From a virus, in IMG/VR virus record IMGVR_UViG_3300046820_002568, positions 62,001 to 126,000 of that record: a stretch of DNA of 64,000 nt. One strand, 5' to 3'. The notes beneath the pieces are model-generated. The model was not told where the DNA came from, searched no databases, and saw only the letters and a list, made by a program, of their open reading frames with translations. A program made the translations under genes and the position numbers. Of the stretch, positions 35,685-47,000 are shown one piece after another (positions within the stretch are counted from its first letter, which is position 1; the number at the start of each line of letters is the position of its first letter).

Positions 35685-36518
35685 TTAGAAGGGAAGGTCA
35701 CCATCAGGTTCGTCTCCGGCTTGTGGGTCAGAAATTGTTCCACCCATAGTCATTTCACCTGATTCATCACCGTAAACATATTTACCAAGTTCAGAAGACC
35801 ATCTTGGAGTTTCACCACGAGCAATTGCCTCCAAGTATTCTACAGGCTTTTTAGAATAAACATCTTTCCAAGTCAGTTCATCTTTAACCCAAGAGTCCAT
35901 AGTTTCTTTGTCTTCGTGAAGTGGGGTTGGGTCATCATACATTACAGTTTGGATAACTGTGTACTCAATACCTTTTGGAGTCTTTGCCTTTGTGAGTTCC
36001 AAAATCAAATCTCGTCCTTTTTCAGGGTCAGTGATATCACCTTTGGCTCTCCAAATCGGAATGATTTTGTCAAGGATACCTTCGTTCTTGTAGTTGTGTT
36101 TAAAACGCCAGAACTTAACTCCGTCCTCAGGTGCGTCTTTGTCAATTACTTTAACAATGTAGAATTTACGAGCCTTATATTGTTTTGCAAGTTCCTTATC
36201 AGAAGCCTTACCTGTCATCATAAGTTCATCGTGAATCTCATTAAGTGGTGAACGCTCGTTGTCGTTTTTACCTGGGTCATAGATTTTATTCCATTTTCCA
36301 GCCACTTGTACTTCGTGAAACCATACTTCTTTAAACGGAGATGAGCCGTCAGTGGTTGGTAGGACTCGAAGTCGCTTTTGCCCTGTTGATTTTCCTTGTG
36401 GTAGAATTGCCGCGAAGTACTTCTTCATTCGGTCTTCTTGTGAGATTTTACTACCACCTGTGTTTGATTTCGCTTTTTCATACTGAGCGAGAACAGCATC
36501 TAAAGAATTTGTCGCCAT
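35685..36518 (-). CDS. Single-stranded-DNA-binding protein, gp32-like
   Basis: A 277-residue protein. The N-terminus is basic and polar. The centre has an OB-fold-like run of aromatic strands (FKEVWFHEVQVAGKWNKIYD, FYIVKVIDKDAPEDGVKFWR). The C-terminal ~35 residues are acidic and end DGDLPF, the partner-docking tip typical of SSB proteins. It lacks any Cys, so the zinc site of T4 gp32 is absent. It would coat single strands for the helicase, exonuclease and UvsX encoded downstream. It has its own terminator-like hairpin, consistent with higher expression than its neighbours. Confidence 0.82.
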   Translation of the reverse strand: MATNSLDAVLAQYEKAKSNTGGSKISQEDRMKKYFAAILPQGKSTGQKRLRVLPTTDGSSPFKEVWFHEVQVAGKWNKIYDPGKNDNERSPLNEIHDELMMTGKASDKELAKQYKARKFYIVKVIDKDAPEDGVKFWRFKHNYKNEGILDKIIPIWRAKGDITDPEKGRDLILELTKAKTPKGIEYTVIQTVMYDDPTPLHEDKETMDSWVKDELTWKDVYSKKPVEYLEAIARGETPRWSSELGKYVYGDESGEMTMGGTISDPQAGDEPDGDLPF

Positions 36519-36586
36519 AAAATATAATTTAAAAGTTAATAAACAAAAGTAAGTGTGTCAGCCTTAAAAGTCAAATATCGTATCTA

Positions 36587-37243
36587 TTAATACTTAATTT
36601 CTTTAAAATCTCCCTCTTCTCCGTAGTTGTTAAAAGTTCCTTTAATTTCTGCCGGAGTATAATCCTCAACCTCATCTGTAGTTAAAACATATTCATTTTT
36701 TCCTGATTTTTCCATATCAGATTGTTTGTCAGTAAAAAAATCAGTAAGTTTTTGATTAAACGGACCCGAGTCAATACTTCTTAATTCAAGTTTTTCTTCA
36801 GGTGTCTTTGGTCTGTATTTTTCAATTTTAGCCTCAAGCTCATTAAGTTTTGACATAACATTATCCATCTCTGAAAGTTTTTGTTCCAAATTAGATAGCT
36901 GTCCAAATAAATTGTTAAAATATTCTTCTTGTTTTGACTCAATGTTTTGTTGTGATTTAACAAGGTCGGTGATTTCTAACTCTTCTGTAGAATCTTCCTC
37001 TTCCCCAATTTTTTCAACATCAGGGTCTGCCGCAACATCCACAGGTTGTGGGCTATCATCCGATGCCGGAGTTGGTGTTACGCCTGGCTCGGCAGGTGGA
37101 GCCCCTTCAGGTGCCGGTGGTACATCACCACCAGGTGTTGGTAATTCCTCAGCTGGAGGTAATTCAGCCTCCTGCTCAGATATATAATTATTAATTTTAT
37201 TATATCTATTAAGTTCTTCAAGAATTGTGTTAGAAATGTCCAT
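36587..37243 (-). CDS. Acidic Pro-rich coiled-coil protein, function unknown
   Basis: A 218-residue protein. Residues about 25-75 are a Pro/Ala/Glu-rich disordered stretch. Residues about 90-145 have heptad-like Leu/Ile spacing (LFGQLSNLEQKLSEMDNVMS) and should form a coiled coil. The C-terminus is charged and Tyr-ended. No family was recognised. It follows the 74-residue gene by 4 bases and precedes ssb. It could be an assembly or scaffolding-type factor for the tail, but the sequence alone does not show this. Confidence 0.5.
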   Translation of the reverse strand: MDISNTILEELNRYNKINNYISEQEAELPPAEELPTPGGDVPPAPEGAPPAEPGVTPTPASDDSPQPVDVAADPDVEKIGEEEDSTEELEITDLVKSQQNIESKQEEYFNNLFGQLSNLEQKLSEMDNVMSKLNELEAKIEKYRPKTPEEKLELRSIDSGPFNQKLTDFFTDKQSDMEKSGKNEYVLTTDEVEDYTPAEIKGTFNNYGEEGDFKEIKY

Positions 37244-37247
37244 TTAA

Positions 37248-37472
37248 TTATCCGTTTAAAAGTTGCTTTATACCTGATTTGGTTTCAACATTGATTTTTC
37301 TATTTGAATTGTAGGTGTTGTCCACTCTTTCAATCAGACCATCTTTCATTCTAATTGTGTAGCAATCGCCAGTATCCAAATCACAAACTTCTTTAAATCC
37401 GTTACCGGCATCTCTTTCTGTAATTCTTGTTTGACGACCTAAGTAGTTGTCTAAGATTTGTTTTACATCCAT
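37248..37472 (-). CDS. Small protein of unknown function
   Basis: A 74-residue protein with ATG at 37472. It is soluble and mixed in character; a central segment FKEVCDLDTGDCYTIRMKDG looks like a small beta hairpin with two Cys. A TATTTAT box lies upstream at 37488-37494. It is 4 bases from the coiled-coil gene, so the two are probably co-translated. I do not recognise the family. Confidence 0.5.
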   Translation of the reverse strand: MDVKQILDNYLGRQTRITERDAGNGFKEVCDLDTGDCYTIRMKDGLIERVDNTYNSNRKINVETKSGIKQLLNG

Positions 37473-37487
37473 AGTATTAATTTATAT

Positions 37488-37494
37488 ATAAATA
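37488..37494 (-). promoter_or_regulatory. TATTTAT box before the 74-residue gene
   Basis: The minus strand reads ACACTATATTTATA, a variant (two extra bases) of the ACACTATTTATA seen before the tube gene and the 2250-residue gene. Confidence 0.35.
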
Positions 37495-37512
37495 TAGTGT
37501 TTATGAATAAAA

Positions 37513-40500
37513 TTAACCAGTTAATCTTGCTTTAACTAAATTGTAGGATTCTCTTACCTTTCTTTCCAATTCATTATATTCACTTGGATTTGTTGTTTTA
37601 AATGTGTCATATAAATTTGTAGTAGTACTTGTTTTATCGTATGGGAATTTTTCAATCCAAGTTCTTGTAAATCCACTTACAAATATATTTTCCGCGGATA
37701 CATTATTTGCCGAATCTTGGAATACATTTTTATATTTGCTATGTGTAAATTCTATACAATTATCCAAAGTTGGGAAAGTCGCATAAGATTCGGTTTCATT
37801 TGACGGTCCATTTATACACATATATTCTTTATTGAAGAATTTACTCAGGTCTCCTCCCCATTTTGGTGTACCTGGAGAAATTGGTATTAGTGGAACATTA
37901 TTACCATAATATTCAAAAGATGTTCCTTTATAGGATTTGATATAGAATAAAGTATGAACAATATAAGTCATTGAATCTCCTGTGTTACTTCCAAAATTAA
38001 GTTCTCTTACCTTGGTTAATATTGAATCAAACATATTCCTAACTGGCGTCTGACTACTAACAGGAGTTGTAACGGCTGAATATGAAGCATAACTAACTCC
38101 TACTGTACAAATTGGATTTGCCGTAGGTGAGTAATTTGGGCTAATTGCATTTGCAACATTACTTCTAGCCTGAATAGTATTTGTCTCAAGTCGTTTTTGA
38201 TTTTCTCTCTTAGTTGTTAAGTTATTAATTAACTTAGTTACAAACTGACTTTTAATTGTTTCTAATAATTTGTTTTCGACCGGAGGGGTATAAGTTTTTT
38301 GTCTAGTTCCAACAACTTTAGTTGTAAAACTACCATTTGTTATTACATGTTCAACCTCAGTAACTAAATATGGTCCGGCAAATAATGGCATATGTTTTAT
38401 GATTATATACATCATTGGTTGAATCATCATGTTACCCATCATGGTAATTGTTGATTTATATGCCCTTGTTTTGTATATCTTTAACAAACTAACACTTTGT
38501 GTCAAAGTATTTGTACCTCTCATAACATTTCCAAGTTCATAATCAGCTTTTAATGATTCAGAAGTTGCTTTACCCAAATCTTGGGATACTTGTATTGTTT
38601 GAAATATTCCTTGATTTTGGACTCCAAAATCGGCAACAATTCCTACTGGTTTATTAGACAAAGACCAATCATTTTTACTTTCCTTTAACGATAAATTCTC
38701 AACTACCGGATTGTTTGTTGGTTGCTCAAAGTTCCAACTATCATCATTAAATCCATTTTTAATATTAACAACATTAAGTTGTTCAGAACTAGTTTCGGCA
38801 TAATAACAAACCAATTTTGTTTTAGATTGCGAATAATCCACTTCGGTAAAAGTTCCAAACATAGAATTAGCAAAAGATTCTTCATTTTCATCGTTTCTAG
38901 AATCCCCAGCATTTGGAGCTCCATAAAAATTTAAATAACTAGGTAAATTGTATGGAACAAAGTGATGGTCTCTAACAATTTTATCAGTAAGATTATGAAT
39001 TGTCATTTTAGGATTATCTTTTAACAATGAAATTATCGAGAAGATATCGACAATAACTTTACCTCCTAAATTCTTACTACCTCTATCCAACAAAAGTATG
39101 TCTTCAAACATGGTTTCTTTGTTGTAGTTATTTGCAGCAACCCATTTATCGTTAAGTGCCTTAAACAAATAGTAATATTCAAATTTAGTAGTTTCGCCAG
39201 TTGTTTTTGAGTTATCCTCATTTGTTGTAGTATTTTTAACAGTCTGAAGTGAGTATTGTAATTTAGTATACATTCCATCAAATACTAAATCTCTAAAGCT
39301 ATTCATTTCATCAATGAATTGGGTCATAATAACTGCAAATCTTTCTTTGTTAGTTACATTACCAAGATACTTTTGGGTCGCATAGATTTTAATTACATTG
39401 GCAAATCTTATAATATTTTCAGAATTAAATGCAATATTCATATCTGGAAAAAAGTCAGTAATTACTGAACTGTCTCCATAATATCCAACCCCACTTAATG
39501 AGGAGAATCCAACATATGTTTGTAATGTTACCCAAGCCTCAGGATAATCTAATTGTGATTGTAAAAACGATTGTGTGTTTCCCGAATAAGGAACTGAATC
39601 CGGTGTATTGTCTGTATAATTTAAAACACCATCATCAACACCTTTTAGCGGGTTGGTTGAAAAATAACTAAAAGTTCTATAATCAAAATTAGTTGGATTA
39701 CCCTTTTGATATAAAATATTTTCATTTATATAAGTGTTAATGTTAGAATTAAAATTAACTTGTTGTGTCTTTTGAAATTTCTCCAATAATTTATTTGGGT
39801 CGGTATCATTAAAATCATCAAAACTAACTTGGATAGAATTTTTTATAATCGACTGAATGTTAAATTTAGAAGTAGTTCTTTGTTCTGATTGACAAAAATT
39901 TAAAAATTCGTTTTCAAATAAAGATAATTCTTCATAGGTAAATACACCAAATAAATCTTCAACATAGTCGAGTTGTCCGCTTTCATTACTTGAGTTTAAA
40001 AATAAATTCCAAGCCCATTCATTATTTCTTGTCCAAGAAATATATTGGTCAGGTGGACTAAATCTATTTATTGTTGGCATGTAACCAAAATGAGTTCCAC
40101 CCCATAAGAATCTGACAGACCCATTAAACACATATTGATTTCCGACTATTGGTGTAGTTAAAACTCCTTGGGAAATACACTCGCTTTTTACTTGGCTATA
40201 TTGTGAGCCAAACGAAGGTGCCGAATAATAATAATTTAAGTTATTACCATCAGTTATAGGATTAATATTTTTAAATAAAACACTAAAAGTCGAATACAAA
40301 AGCAAATTGTTTGGGTTATTTGGGTCATATCCGGTTTCTGTACTAAATTGTGAGTTTCTATTTGAAATCAGTTTTAAGTTTCCACTGTCTATCTCTAATT
40401 GTATTCCTTCTTGGATGGTCGCATCGTTACTATAAAGATTTCTACCATTCAAAAAATAAAAAAAGTCATTTAGTATCCTTGGGTAAAATCCAACATTAAT

Positions 40501-43500
40501 TATATCATTATTAAGTAAATTAGTATCAACTTCTGTTGCCGACAATTTGATTGTAAAGTTTTCAGTGGTTGATGTAAATTTATACATTCTTGCTGGGTCT
40601 GAATTCTGAGGGTCATAGTTTGAGTTTTGGTCAAAATCTCCAACCACATCACTTAGAATGTCCACATTATTTTCAATCCAAACTTTATATCTATGCCAAA
40701 TACTTCCTATTTTGGCAGCCCACATTTTTGGTATATTGTGAACCGCCCCATATTTTTTAAAAGTTGATGCAATATAACTATTTGTGGTATCGTCAGAATT
40801 TCTGTAGGGCCATTTTAAATTAGTTAAAGGTAAACTATTTAAAAACAAATAACCCGCTTGGACATAAGGACTTGGTGAATTGTTTTTATCATTTTGTACT
40901 CCATTTTGTATAGCCCTTATAAAAGATGGAGTATTCAACATAGAAGTGGTAATTGATTTGGTATCAACTTCACTTGTATAAAATGTAACTCTTCCCTCAG
41001 TATATGATGATTTTTTTGGTTCAGATACTCGTTCACTAAAAAAACCAGCCATATTAGTTTTAACTTTTTCTTCATAAGGAATTACTGAACTTGTACTTAC
41101 AAAGTAATTAAATGGTCTATTCTTGTCATTATCCCCCCTTCCGTCTAATGCAAAATCTGAAGTATAATTTACAAGTTTTTTTGTTTTTTTATTATAAAAA
41201 AGTGATTTTTCAGTTCTAAAAACTTTGTCAATAGTGTAGTTATTATTACCCTGGAAGAGTTGGTCTTTATTCCATTTTTCCGATGCAAAAGGTAATATAT
41301 CTGTAAAATATAAAGAATTTTTATCTGTAGATTTTAAATACTTATTAATTGTGTCCTCGACTTCAGATGGTTTAGTTTCTGTAATAATAGAAGCAACAAT
41401 TTCTGGTAATTCTTGTGAAAGAAATTTGGAATTATTATTTAAATCATTTTTTAAATAACTTGTAGTGTAAATTCCTCTTGATAACAATTCGTATGACTTT
41501 GGTGTGTTCTGAGATAAAAATTCTAAGAAATTATCAGGAGTAAATTTATACTCCTTTAAAAAATCAATCAATTCAGGACTATTGGTTCCGATTGCTGTTT
41601 TTATATTACTAGCCTCAAACGCTTCTAAAAAATTAAGGATGTCTCCATACTTGCTTAATCTTGAGAACCCTTGATAATGGCAGATTGCTTGTACTCTTTC
41701 CCACATTTCGTATAGAAAAGGGGTTTGTTGTAAAAAAGAATATGAAATATTGCTTGGGGTATCGAATGCTGAAATTAATAGCCTTTTTATTGAATTCGCA
41801 TCACTAACTGCATTACTTGAGTTAACATTTTTGGGTAACCTTTCTAAATAAGCCTTTTGAAATTCTTCAACAAACTCTACTTCAGGCCAAGATTCATAAT
41901 CATCAGCACCTGTTTCATTAATATAATCAGGGTCACCAGGATATCTTAAATCATATTTTGGTTCACCTTCGACTAATATTTGTTTATCATACTCAGGCCA
42001 TGGATAAACTGGTGAATCAGGTTCTTGTTTAACATCAGTTATTACCGCTTGTTTTTTCTTAGAATTATTTCTAGCCTCAAAAGCCCTTTTATGAACTTTA
42101 TCTAACATTCTTAAAAACGCATCAGTTGATGCGTAAATTACTGCCAAAATATTTCTAATATTGGGCTCAAAACCAATACCTTTATCAGATTTAATAATCT
42201 CATTAATCTGAGCAGTAATATTTCTTTCTATATCTTCTGATTGTACAGTTAAACTTTTTTTAATTTTATTAATTTCATCTAAAAAAAAACCATCCCCATC
42301 AAATCTAAATAGAAAAGGAATTTCAACAGGATTTTTTGGTGGTTCAGATTTACTTCTGAGTTCCTCAATTTGTCTTCTAGTTTCATCCAAACTTCTTAAC
42401 TCAGTTGCAATTATATTCAATTGAGAGTTAGTTGGTGATTTCGTTGCGAACCTTTCCTTGGCGGTTTCTAAAATATCAATAGTTCCAGGATTTGGTAAAT
42501 AATAAGGTGTTGCAGCAATTGATGAAAATTTTATGTTGACGGGTATTTGTCTATCCCCATTACTTTTTGTACCAAATGTAGGTGCCTCATCTAAAGTTTT
42601 ATTGTTATCGTCAATTAAAGTTTTTAACTTATTTATCGCATCGTCAAATTTTAAATTATCAAATATATTTTTAGTATATGTATAGACCTTATATCGATTA
42701 CCTTTATCTAAAATTACATAATATTTTTTAGTATCAAGGTACTCTTCTTTCCACGATAATGGGTTTTTTGAGAAGAAAATATTTTGAGCGTAATTTGTCA
42801 AAAGATTATCAAATTCCTTAGCGTCGGTAATTGGTTTTGTTGATACTTGTCCTAATAATTCTTGGTAGTTTTTTTCAAAATTTTGTAGTCTTGACACCAA
42901 CTCATTAATTGTCAGGTTGGGAAAACTTTGTTCAACTAACCCTAATTCTTTATATTTTGAATAAACCTGATTAATCGTATCCCTACCTTCTGTCCCAAAT
43001 GAAGATTCAATTCTAACATCATTTCCATTTAATTGGTCAACCGATGCCTGCTCAGGTCCATTTGGGTCGACTTGAACGCTTTGGTTAAGTTGTCTTTGAT
43101 ACATAAATGGAACTGACATTAAATAACCTAAGGTAATGTCATTTAATGCATTAAATTTATATCCAATAAATGAAAGATTAATTATGAAATTACCTGATGT
43201 TTGGTCTAATGATGCTAAAAATTTTTGTAGTATTAGTGGCATTCTAATAGCCTTCCCATAATAACCTTTTAAAGTTAAATAAAAAGTAGGATATGGAAGA
43301 TTAAAAAATGCCGAGTATACTGATTCGTCTCCCGACTCAAACAAAGCCCTACCTTTAATATCTTCTAATGTTATATTAACTTGGGGTGTGAAATCTTGAG
43401 AGGCTCTATAAGTAATATTCGTAATACCAAGTAATTCACTATTAACTGTATTTGGATTAGAGTATTCACTCTGTAATTCTGTCCAATTAGTTGTTAGATA

Positions 43501-43752
43501 ATCTTGGTCATTTGGTTTTAAAAAATTTATTTTAGCAATACCAACGGTTTCCAATGTTTGTGAATCTTCACCTGAAAGTAACCTGCTTCTTGGTTGTATA
43601 TTACATTCCAAATTAGCATACATTACCAAATTTTCTTGTTCGACATTTCTATCTTCAGGAAATCCATTTTCATTGATAATCTTGTTTGGGTCAATTACAA
43701 TAACATTATCGAATGCTTTATTGTATATTACTCTTTTAGAACTACTTGCCAT
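37513..43752 (-). CDS. Very large baseplate hub-like protein
   Basis: A 2079-residue protein starting with ATG at 43752, overlapping the gp53-like gene by 11 bases. Residues about 110-215 include SVYSAFFNLPYPTFYLTLKG and YGKAIRMPLILQKF, then a SGNFIINLSFIGY strand; this pattern is seen in phage baseplate hub proteins. Near residues 1780-1830 the segment FAGPYLVTEVEHVITNGSFT then KVVGTR resembles the hub proteins that stack under the tail tube. Between them is a long region with no recognised family, and the C-terminal 150 residues form a separate domain. A central baseplate role is likely but the assignment is by motif pattern. No lysozyme signature was seen. Confidence 0.5.
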   Translation of the reverse strand: MASSSKRVIYNKAFDNVIVIDPNKIINENGFPEDRNVEQENLVMYANLECNIQPRSRLLSGEDSQTLETVGIAKINFLKPNDQDYLTTNWTELQSEYSNPNTVNSELLGITNITYRASQDFTPQVNITLEDIKGRALFESGDESVYSAFFNLPYPTFYLTLKGYYGKAIRMPLILQKFLASLDQTSGNFIINLSFIGYKFNALNDITLGYLMSVPFMYQRQLNQSVQVDPNGPEQASVDQLNGNDVRIESSFGTEGRDTINQVYSKYKELGLVEQSFPNLTINELVSRLQNFEKNYQELLGQVSTKPITDAKEFDNLLTNYAQNIFFSKNPLSWKEEYLDTKKYYVILDKGNRYKVYTYTKNIFDNLKFDDAINKLKTLIDDNNKTLDEAPTFGTKSNGDRQIPVNIKFSSIAATPYYLPNPGTIDILETAKERFATKSPTNSQLNIIATELRSLDETRRQIEELRSKSEPPKNPVEIPFLFRFDGDGFFLDEINKIKKSLTVQSEDIERNITAQINEIIKSDKGIGFEPNIRNILAVIYASTDAFLRMLDKVHKRAFEARNNSKKKQAVITDVKQEPDSPVYPWPEYDKQILVEGEPKYDLRYPGDPDYINETGADDYESWPEVEFVEEFQKAYLERLPKNVNSSNAVSDANSIKRLLISAFDTPSNISYSFLQQTPFLYEMWERVQAICHYQGFSRLSKYGDILNFLEAFEASNIKTAIGTNSPELIDFLKEYKFTPDNFLEFLSQNTPKSYELLSRGIYTTSYLKNDLNNNSKFLSQELPEIVASIITETKPSEVEDTINKYLKSTDKNSLYFTDILPFASEKWNKDQLFQGNNNYTIDKVFRTEKSLFYNKKTKKLVNYTSDFALDGRGDNDKNRPFNYFVSTSSVIPYEEKVKTNMAGFFSERVSEPKKSSYTEGRVTFYTSEVDTKSITTSMLNTPSFIRAIQNGVQNDKNNSPSPYVQAGYLFLNSLPLTNLKWPYRNSDDTTNSYIASTFKKYGAVHNIPKMWAAKIGSIWHRYKVWIENNVDILSDVVGDFDQNSNYDPQNSDPARMYKFTSTTENFTIKLSATEVDTNLLNNDIINVGFYPRILNDFFYFLNGRNLYSNDATIQEGIQLEIDSGNLKLISNRNSQFSTETGYDPNNPNNLLLYSTFSVLFKNINPITDGNNLNYYYSAPSFGSQYSQVKSECISQGVLTTPIVGNQYVFNGSVRFLWGGTHFGYMPTINRFSPPDQYISWTRNNEWAWNLFLNSSNESGQLDYVEDLFGVFTYEELSLFENEFLNFCQSEQRTTSKFNIQSIIKNSIQVSFDDFNDTDPNKLLEKFQKTQQVNFNSNINTYINENILYQKGNPTNFDYRTFSYFSTNPLKGVDDGVLNYTDNTPDSVPYSGNTQSFLQSQLDYPEAWVTLQTYVGFSSLSGVGYYGDSSVITDFFPDMNIAFNSENIIRFANVIKIYATQKYLGNVTNKERFAVIMTQFIDEMNSFRDLVFDGMYTKLQYSLQTVKNTTTNEDNSKTTGETTKFEYYYLFKALNDKWVAANNYNKETMFEDILLLDRGSKNLGGKVIVDIFSIISLLKDNPKMTIHNLTDKIVRDHHFVPYNLPSYLNFYGAPNAGDSRNDENEESFANSMFGTFTEVDYSQSKTKLVCYYAETSSEQLNVVNIKNGFNDDSWNFEQPTNNPVVENLSLKESKNDWSLSNKPVGIVADFGVQNQGIFQTIQVSQDLGKATSESLKADYELGNVMRGTNTLTQSVSLLKIYKTRAYKSTITMMGNMMIQPMMYIIIKHMPLFAGPYLVTEVEHVITNGSFTTKVVGTRQKTYTPPVENKLLETIKSQFVTKLINNLTTKRENQKRLETNTIQARSNVANAISPNYSPTANPICTVGVSYASYSAVTTPVSSQTPVRNMFDSILTKVRELNFGSNTGDSMTYIVHTLFYIKSYKGTSFEYYGNNVPLIPISPGTPKWGGDLSKFFNKEYMCINGPSNETESYATFPTLDNCIEFTHSKYKNVFQDSANNVSAENIFVSGFTRTWIEKFPYDKTSTTTNLYDTFKTTNPSEYNELERKVRESYNLVKARLTG

Positions 43753-44065
43753 AATAATAGAAATGTGTTTGAAGCGCTGTCTTATAATCTAAAAGAGAAG
43801 CAGTTAAAGGAAAGGGTATTTTAAGTGTAGTATTGTTTGGTATATTAACTTCAGAACCACCATATTCAGGATTTGCTTGTAGAATTAACCAACCAAAATA
43901 AGGTGAGCCATAATAAGTTTGCGATACCTTATCTAGTCTTGAAACTCCAATTCTATAAATGTACATTTTATCTGTACTTTTGGGCGGCAATGTTACATAT
44001 GGTATATTAATTTGACTACCATTAACTATTAAATTATTGTATCTATTATAGTATTGAAATGGCAT
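43742..44065 (-). CDS. Baseplate wedge protein, gp53 / LysM-like
   Basis: A 107-residue protein with the LysM-like core of T4 gp53 (which is longer, 196): YRIGVSRLDKVSQTYYGSPY, then FGWLILQANPEY and an ending LKIPFP. In T4 this protein joins adjacent wedges. The gene overlaps the 2079-residue gene by 11 bases and the 1642-residue gene by one base, a tight baseplate cluster. The start is ATG 44065. Confidence 0.8.
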   Translation of the reverse strand: MPFQYYNRYNNLIVNGSQINIPYVTLPPKSTDKMYIYRIGVSRLDKVSQTYYGSPYFGWLILQANPEYGGSEVNIPNNTTLKIPFPLTASLLDYKTALQTHFYYYGK

Positions 44066-47000
44066 TAATTATCGAATTGTTTTTTACCGTTGAAAATGTT
44101 TATGTTGTTATCAGTATTTACAGTCTTATATATGTTTTCTAAAGCTAATCTTCTATAATAATTTACAGCATTGAATGGGGCGTCGGTTGTAAATGTAAAA
44201 TCTCTTTGTCTTGTAGTTACGCTTACCCCTTCCACGGTTGGATTATATTTAATATAAGATTGATATTCAGTAGTTGTAGTGAAATCGGTTAGAAATTCTT
44301 GTTCCGCATTTTTTTCAACAGTAAATTCAAATAACCAATTATTTTCTACAAAATCTTTTATTAAATTTCTAGCAATATTTTTATACTCTGATTGTGTATC
44401 TTTAACTAAATAATCAAAAAAATCTTTTCTTTTTGAATTGTTAATAATTACATTAGATAGTATCGTATAAACATAATTATCGTTACTATTAGTAAATGGA
44501 ATTATTGGGGAATATGAAGTAGTATTGCCTGAAGTTAATGAATCGGGTAAGAATATTTTATTCAATCCGTAATTATAAAAATTTACAGAATCAGTCATTA
44601 TCTGAAAATAATCATTTCTAAATTGAGTTATAGTATCTGAGCCACTTTCAGGGGTTCCTCCTAACACATATAATTTTGATGCTCCGTTTGCTAAAATTTT
44701 ACCGTCCGCCGAATCGGCAACTAAATCCATTTTAGCCATATATTTTGTAAAATTAAGTTGGGAATCTGTAATTTGTTGAATATAAATGGCAATTTGCGTA
44801 AAGTTATTTATAAGTGTATCATTTATAAACGATTTATAATTTTCTCTTATTTTATTTTTAGTTTGTGTATCAATATTTAGCGCAGAATTCACTTTTTGTA
44901 TTAATGTGTCGGTTCCGTTGTCGGCATTAGTTTTAATAAAATTACCAATAACATTTAAACTTGTTTCCCAATTACCCTGTTTACCTAAAATATTTAATGT
45001 ACTTCCTTGGAAATTGAAAATATTATCATAATACCCATTAGTATAGTACCTGTCGTGGTTTATTTGAGCCCAAACTCCTAAGTTATACTCATTAGTCAAT
45101 GTTTGATATGTATTACCAATTGTGGTAAAATAATTTTTTGTTACATCAACAAATCCATTAAAGAACTCATTGTACCTTGTAGTACCTGTTTCTATTCCAG
45201 CATCATTTCTTTGTGATGAAATTATGTTTCCAACTAGTGTACCTCCTTCATTTTGTTTGGTGTCATTCACATTATTTACAGTTACTAATGGTTCTTCATT
45301 TCTTAGACTTTCAATTAAAGCATTATCCACAGCTTCAGTAGATTCTGTTTCATCAGCCCTTTCATCATACATCTCAGTATTAGCATAATAATTAAATGAC
45401 AATGCGTTCTGGAGTTTTTCAACGGGTCTAGCAAGTCCATGTCCACCAATCATACTAAAACCTAATGTAACTTTTGCAATCATAGGCTGGAATCCTATCC
45501 CCTCGGGATTAAAGTCCCACATATTCTCATATGCGATTTGTAAACTATTCGGAATTATTTTTGTATTGTAGAAATCTCCAAATCTTAAAACCAAAACTGG
45601 TGGGGTTCCAAAATTTGTATTAAATGAATCAGTAATTTTTGCCTCTGTATTTTCTTCTGATTTTGTGGGTATTGTTCTTCCTGGTCTTACACATTGATTC
45701 AAAAATACAAGTCTACTATTTAAACCTTCAGGTGTTATAGCATGAAATGCCGGATTAAAAAATTTAAACTTATTTTTAATCGAGTCCAATATTATTTTAT
45801 CGGTCTGCTGTATAACTTCAAAATAATTACATTCAGTTAAAAGCTCTCTTATAATTTTTTTACTTACATTCTTTAATTTTGTTTGTAAACTTTGGTTTTG
45901 TTCAGGTTTTAGTCCAACTTTTGCATCAGGATTTGGTATATTATCATCATTTGTTGTTTCAGGCCCTGAAGACTGTGTTGGTTTATTTGGGCTAACAGTT
46001 ATATTAGATATCCTAACAGCTCTACAAGCCGCTGAATTAAATGAAGTTTGTGGAAACGAACCGTTTGGTTGATTACAATTTATATCATTACCAGTGCCCT
46101 CACTAGTTGTTAATCCTGAAACAGTATTTTCAGAACCAAGATTTTGTCTTTTAAATACTATTTTACCATCGTCAACATAACTTTTAATTGTTTTATTATT
46201 AGATAACACTGATTCTGTAAAAAATAATACTGCAGAGTCAAACCATGCCAATGAAATAATTGCGTTGTCCGCTCTTCCAGGTATCTTTGAGCCGTTTAAA
46301 GTTATTTCGATAATACCTTGTTCGTTTTCTAATATATTTTTTATCTCTTCCCTTAATTGTGTCATTTTATCATAATTTCCAGGTAAAACATTGTTAACAA
46401 ATAAACTCATCTTAATACTATCTAATCCTCCAATATATGAATTTCTATTGTCATAATAACTTTCGTATATTGAAGTGTAGTTAGTTGTTGATTCAGTTCC
46501 TGAAAAAACATACGGAAAATAGAACCCGTAATTTACAAAATCACCTAAAAGATTAGTTGGGGACTCCGTAGTCCCTTGTCCTCCTGTATCACCCGCCTCA
46601 TTTAATGCCTCTTTCTTCTCTTCATCTGTGGTTTGATTGCTTTGTAATATTTCTTGATATAATTGTTCTATTGTAGTCTTACTTAAAGTATTATATCTTT
46701 GAGCCAGTTCATATATGTCATATTTTTGACATCCGGCAAAGAAAGAAGCCGCAACTTGTGTTGCGGTGTCATCGTCCGTATTTTCTAAAACTTTTTTAAC
46801 AATAAGATTAGAAACAGATGGGTGGTCAACAATAATACTCCAAGAAATACTTGAACTTCTCTCAGTATTTTCATAAGTGTATATAGGTTCAGGTCTACCT
46901 AAAAAGTTTGTCGAATTAAACTTTGGGTTACTTTGTTCTGAACCCAAAGTTATGTCATATGGTGGAAACCACATTATTCTACCTCCATTAGGTCCTTTTT

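Noticed and set aside
36912-37187. 91-residue plus-strand open frame opposite the coiled-coil protein gene
   Set aside because: Antisense shadow of the Pro/Ala/Glu-rich stretch; the Ser/Gly-rich product has no recognisable features.
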